Shown in pieces: positions 59,723-64,000 of a stretch of 64,000 nucleotides of DNA. The notes beneath the pieces were generated by a model. It saw only the letters and a list, made by a program, of their open reading frames with translations, ran no database searches and was not told the origin of the DNA. A program made the translations under genes and the position numbers. Source of the DNA: Coptis chinensis (lineage: Eukaryota > Streptophyta > Magnoliopsida > Ranunculales > Ranunculaceae); assembly GCA_015680905.1 (NCBI GenBank), contig CM027380.1:16634001-16698000 (forward strand). Direction: 5' to 3'. Position 1 is the first letter of the stretch, and each line of letters starts with the position of its first letter.

Positions 59723-60907
59723 CTATGGTTTGACAAGAACGTCCCCTTCAACAATACGTAGATAATAAAAACCAGTTTGACCAACCTTGTCGATGATGTA
59801 TGGTCCTTCCCAGTTGGTCCTAAGCTTGTCGTTGGGCTCTGGGATCTCGTGCCAAACTAGATCTCCAGATTTGAAAGATCGAATCCGGACTCTCTTGTCG
59901 TATGATCTCTTCAGAATCTGCTGGTTAGCAGCTAAGCAAAGTGCGGCACCTTCTCGTTTTTCATCTAGGAGATCCATTTCTCTACATAACAACTCCTCAT
60001 TGTCCATAGTGTGCACAACATCTGACTTCTGAGTGGGAGCTACCAGTTCTGGAGGTATGACAGCTTCAGTTCCGTAGGTCAGTGAAAATGGGGACTCACC
60101 AGTTGACCGTCTGGGTGTAGTTCGGTATGCCTATAGGACCTTAGGTAGTTCCTTGACCCATAAACCTTTCGCGTCGTCTAATTTACGCTTCATGTTATCC
60201 AAGATGACCCTGTTAGAGGCTTCAGCCTGGCCATTGCCTTGTGGGTACCTTGGAGTTGAGAACAGATGGGTAATGTGAAACTCCTCACAGAGTTCAGCGA
60301 CCAATCCTCCAGCGAACTGTTGCCCATTATCTGAGATGATAACTTTGGGTATGCCAAACCTGCAAACAATGTTGTTCCAAATGAACTTTCTGACGTCCTG
60401 TTCTTGAATGAAGACAAAGGGAACTGCTTCTATCCACTTGGTCAAGTAATCCGTCGCAACCAGTAAGAATCAGACATTGCTAGGAGCAGGTGGTAGAGGT
60501 CCTACGATGTCAGTTCTCCACTATGCAAATAGCCATGGGCTGGCCAATGGGTGCAGTTTTGTTGCTGGAGCATGTATTAGCGGAGCATATCATTGACATT
60601 TTTCACATTTGTGGGCAAAAACTTGTGCAACCTTTTACATATAAGGCCAAAAGTACCCTTGCCTTAGGATCTTGAGAGCTAGTGTTCTGCCCCCAACATG
60701 GTTGCCACAAATTCCTTCATGAACTTATCGCATAACCTGTTCAGCGAGGTGTGGGAAGAGACATCTAATATGAGGTCCTAGAAAAGACTTCTTGTACTGA
60801 TCGTCTCCAACGAGGGTGAATCTTTGTATCTTTGCAAGAAGACGCCTTGCTACATTCTTATCCTCAGGGAGTGTCCCGTCTTTGAGGTAGGACTTATATG
60901 GATCCAT
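59723..60907 (-). pseudogene. Gypsy B integrase (broken)
   Basis: The catalytic core at 60131-60445 begins TKWIEAVPFVF and holds SDNGQQFAGG (second Asp) and GNGQAEASNRVILDN (catalytic Glu). The first Asp context (TDIVGPLPP) is readable at about 60490-60510 in an adjacent frame. A stop near 60129 separates the C-terminal part at 59723-60016, which contains RSFKSGDLVWHE and NWEGPYII. The zinc-finger region at 60560-60907 is decayed. Confidence 0.88.
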
Positions 60908-61618
60908 CCAACTTGGAGTAATGGCTGGAATAACACAAACTGTTGTAACTGAGATCTGAATGCTAGATTTCTCCTAGAACTCTATAGGGATGGAACGTGA
61001 CTCACTGTTGCCCAACATCGAGGCAACGTATGCCAAAGCATCTGCGTGTCAATTTTCGGATCAAGGCATGCCAGCTGATAGAACTGAATGTTCTCAAACT
61101 TTCCTTGAAGATCCCTCACCATTTCTAGGTATTTGACCATTCATTCGTCCCTGGCTTCATACCCTCCATCAACTTGGAACACAACCACCTGTGAGTCACT
61201 AAAAATTGTGAGGTGTGTTAGTCCCAGGTCGAGAGCCATTGTGAGGCCAACAAGTATCGCCTCATACTCTGCCTCATTGTTAGAGGCGTTCTAACCTAAT
61301 CGGATGGATTTCTTCAGCCGCATATTGTCAGGAGTAACTAACACAACTCCAACTCTTGCGCCTCTGTCATTTGAAGATCCATCCACAAACAGCCGCCATC
61401 CGGAGCTCGGCTCCCATGGGTCTGGACTGGTGTTTGGAGATTCAGGCAGGATGCCATCATCGAAACTGGGGGTGGTTGAGTCGCACCCCGTGTAGGTCAT
61501 TGGGAAATCTTAAGAATTCTGCTAGTGCCTGACCCTTCTCTGAGTTTCTGGGGACGTAAATAATATTATATTCTGACAGTTGCACAGACCATTTAGCTAG
61601 CCTTCCCGACCTGTTTGG
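60908..61618 (-). pseudogene. Gypsy B RNase H (broken)
   Basis: 61291-61500 has GWRLFVDGSSNDRGARVGVV, the first Asp of RNase H. A stop at 61291 interrupts it, and the same pattern continues in decayed form with an ASNNEAEYEA helix and FSDSQVVVFQVDGG down to about 61170. Confidence 0.82.
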
Positions 61619-62126
61619 TCATTGCAGAACTGATTTCAATTGGTACTCTGTGATCACTCTGATGGTGTGGGACTGGAAGTACAGTCGTAATTTCTCTGCG
61701 GTAAAAACAAGTGCTAAAGCGACTATTTCGAGTTTAGGGTACCTTGTTTCTGCTAGTAGGAGTGTTCGGCTCAAGAAATAGATAGGTTTTTCAACCTTCT
61801 TTTCATCCACGCGTATCAATACATAACTGATGTCGTAGTCAGATGAACAGAGATAAAGACCCAAGACTTCTCCTTCAACAGGCTTTGAAAGGATTGGCAG
61901 TGCCCCCAGGTTTGTTTTGAGCTGATCGAACGCCTTTTGGCATTCTTTTGTCCATGCGAAGGAGGTGTTCTTTCGCAGTAACTGAAAGAGGGGTTTGCAC
62001 TTATCTGAACTCTTAGAGATGAACTTGTTCAGAGCTGTTAACCTGCCTGTAACGCTTTGAACCTCTTTCACGTTTTTAGATGAGGGCATTTCTATGAGCG
62101 CTCGGATCTGATTTGGGTTCGCCTTA
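61619..62126 (-). pseudogene. Gypsy B reverse transcriptase, C-terminal half only
   Basis: The readable part starts with ANPNQIRALIEMPSSKNVKE and continues through RLTALNKFISKSSDKCKPLF, WTKECQKAFDQLK and YLCSSDYDISYVLIR to the tether region (LRLYFQSHTIRVI). The fingers, palm and catalytic YVDD/IDD box are absent. Upstream of about 62126 the sequence belongs to plus-strand gag. Confidence 0.9.
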
Positions 62127-62129
62127 GAT

Positions 62130-64000
62130 AACAGGCAAGGGGAGAAAAATGCAAGACTCCCTTGTTCAATCCGCCATAATGGGGGCAGGCAGATCTCCTT
62201 TTGCATCACGGGTGATGAGGAAGGCATATCCCCGTGGTTACAGACAACGGAAGTTTTGTGTCTTTAGTGGCAAGTCAGATCCGATGGATCACATATTCAG
62301 GTATCGTGCCACTATGGGACAATATGAGAGATATGACCATGTCATGTGTCAGGAGTTCAAAGCCTCCCTGTCTGGATCTACGCTCCAATGGTACCACGAG
62401 ACACGAAAGGTCCGGATCGAGGTCCTCAGAAGAACTATTTAGGACCTTCAAAGATAGGTACTCATGCAACAAGCATCAACCAAAATGGATCGATGCATTA
62501 TTCAATATCAAGAAAAAGGATGGAGAGGCATTGAGATCCTACATGCAATGGTTCATGGAAATCTAAATCCAAATAGAGTCTTGTGATGAACAGACTACTA
62601 TAATAGCTTTCAAACAAGGGTTGGATGAAAACAACGCCTTATTCGGATCTCTTTCCAGGAAACCACCCCGCGATTTAGAGGAACTCCTTGACATGGTTGA
62701 AACTCATGTGGGGTGGGAAGAGAATGTCCTGAATAGACGTCAGGAAGTGAAAAAGACTAGTCGGACAGTTCCTGGGGTTCCTCGAGAAGGGAATGTAAAT
62801 TCTTCCCCTCAAAAATCTAAGAGAGACCGTAATCGTGGTTGCCAAAGGGCCGAATCCCCATCAAAGGGATGAATGCCCAGAGGGCAATACCAAAATGTAA
62901 CCAGTAGTGCAAATGGCCAGCTCCGCTAAAGCTAGGCTCCCTGGGTACCAGAGACCAAAGGGCCTACTGCAAGTTCCATAAGAGTAAGGGTCACAGCACC
63001 AGAGCCTGCATGACCCTGAAAAATGAACTACAAGATCTGATTGAAAGGGGGTATTTGAAGCAATTTGTGGCACACAAACAAGCGAATGCAGTACAACCTG
63101 AGGAGATCAACAAGTCAGTTCAGGATCCCCTAGGTACTTGGACTACTCAATGGCCGACTCCAAATAAATATGATTTCCGAAAAAGCAAGCAAACGAAGTG
63201 GACATATCACTGAAAAGGGTGCGCGATATAAAATGCACATCGCCAAGCAGATGAGGATCATGAACAACGAGCTGACTGCAAGAGCTCAGGTTAACGTGGT
63301 ACCTCACAAAGATCCACTCATCCTCTTCACTGAAGTTGACTGTTGTAGCATCCAGAGCCCCCATGAGGATGCGCTTGTTCTGACACTTCCTTTTGGATAT
63401 TATGATTTACATCGCATATTGGTTGGTCCAGGCAGCTCAGCAGATGTGCTATACTACGATGCATTCAAGAGGTTGCAGATTCTTGATTCTGAAATGGTCG
63501 CCACCAACTCCAACTTATATGGATTCAGTGGGGACAAAGCTCTAACAGTTGGGGAGATCCAACTACCCGTAGCTATTGGTCCGGTAAATCTCATCATAAC
63601 CTTTGTTGTGGTAAAAGCTACCACACCCTATCATATGATCTTGGGCAGGACCTAGCTGCACAGACTCCAAGTTGTTCCTAGCACCTATTACCAATGTCTG
63701 AAGTTCCCGCATAACGGGACAATTGAGATGATTAGAGCGGATTAGGTGGCTGCCAAAGCATGCTATGTGCTGGCGACAAATTAGTTCCTATTCCCTTTTG
63801 AACCAATGGAGGTGGGGCGACCCGCCAAATAGCAATTACGAGAGAGGGAGGATCCCCCCTCACTGGAGCCGTTAGAGGAAGTGGAAATTGTAGGAGGTAA
63901 CTCGCCAAAAACCACTTTCATAGGCACCTTGTTGAGTTATGAAGAGCGTCAGGCCCTGATACAATTCCTCCAAGAGCACAGAGATGTGTTTGCTTGGTCA
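62130..64000 (+). pseudogene. Gypsy B gag, protease and start of RT on the plus strand (broken)
   Basis: Gag pieces: 62149-62442 (KSDPMDHIFRYRATMGQYER), 62400-62566 (WIDALFNIKKKDGEALRSYM) and 62621-62872 (RKPPRDLEELLDMVETHVGW). The zinc motif CKFHKSKGHSTRAC (C-x3-H-x4-H-x4-C) is near 62966-63007. The protease region at 63170-63655 has SPHEDALVLTL, GPGSSADVLYYDAF (loop GPGSS where D-x-G-S-S is expected) and MILGRT. 63925-64000 reads SYEERQALIQFL and RDVFAW, the linker before RT. Several stops are present. It continues past the window. Confidence 0.88.

Larger units (their letters stand above)
54971..64000 (-). mobile_element. Ty3/gypsy retrotransposon B, Tat/Retand-type, rearranged
   Basis: The 3' LTR is at 54971-55657 with polypurine tract GAATAGGGGG-like sequence on its right, so the element reads on the minus strand. 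Going right there is an opposite-strand gene (55999-58683), a tandem-repeat spacer, integrase, RNase H and the C-terminal half of RT, all minus. At about 62127 the strand flips: gag, protease and the linker before RT are on the plus strand to the window end. An extra antisense gene between integrase and 3' LTR is a known feature of Tat elements. The flip is best explained by inversion of the gag-protease-RT(N) block. Confidence 0.85.

Noticed and set aside
1..64000. CRISPR arrays, operons and bacterial regulatory signals
   Set aside because: The sequence is clearly a plant nuclear genome; tandem repeats here lack spacer structure.
1..64000. tRNA and rRNA genes
   Set aside because: No cloverleaf with A and B boxes or rRNA core sequence was recognised; matches to tRNA-Met are primer sites of LTR elements.

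Overview
This is a repeat-rich plant nuclear segment. Spliced genes with GT-AG introns, an F-box gene, an NDR1/HIN1-like gene, class III peroxidase and P1B-ATPase relics, and Ty3/gypsy, Ty1/copia, L1-type LINE, hAT and foldback elements all point to an angiosperm, most likely a eudicot. The species cannot be named from the sequence. Only three host genes look intact: a four-exon acidic zinc-ribbon protein (11372-13269, minus), an intronless F-box protein (14529-15539, minus) and an intronless LEA_2/NHL protein (30179-31027, plus). Three host relics are visible: an aspartyl protease (18437-25507) split by retrotransposons, a copper-type P1B ATPase (35470-36860) and a class III peroxidase end (37912-38331).

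Layout. 1-6129: a decayed gypsy element on the minus strand, with its 5' LTR at 5806-6129, inserted in a LINE. 6130-10801: that LINE, whose 5' part (ORF1, endonuclease, part of RT) is inverted relative to its 3' part (zinc finger, RNase H, A tail), the arrangement expected from twin priming. 10802-18436: host genes and a copia-type LTR remnant. 18437-25507: 3' exons of an aspartyl protease with a 6.3-kb block inserted in one exon. The block is a TRIM (18619-19451) joined to a copia element (19482-24941), and the two together are bounded by one 5-bp target duplication. 25508-31852: AT-rich DNA, a long-TIR foldback element (26289-27037) and the NHL gene. 31853-34810: an internally deleted hAT element with a perfect 8-bp duplication. 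34811-39755: related repeats and two host pseudogenes. 39756-43978: a copia element with 5-bp duplications and unusual TA...CA LTR ends. 44451-51552: a full-length but broken LINE with a 15-bp duplication, apparently inside an older hAT-like relic. 53889-54970: a LINE ORF1 fragment. 54971-64000: a gypsy element of Tat/Retand type.

The last element carries a separate spliced gene on the opposite strand between its integrase and 3' LTR. That gene has its own TATA box, a gypsy-type 'Transposase_28'-like domain and a coiled coil. The same element also has gag-protease on the plus strand next to RT/RNase H/integrase on the minus strand, which suggests an internal inversion.

The region reads as a nested graveyard of mobile elements around a few host genes. 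Nearly all element ORFs carry frameshifts or stops. Target duplications, primer sites, polypurine tracts and tails are nevertheless clear enough to date the insertions relative to each other.
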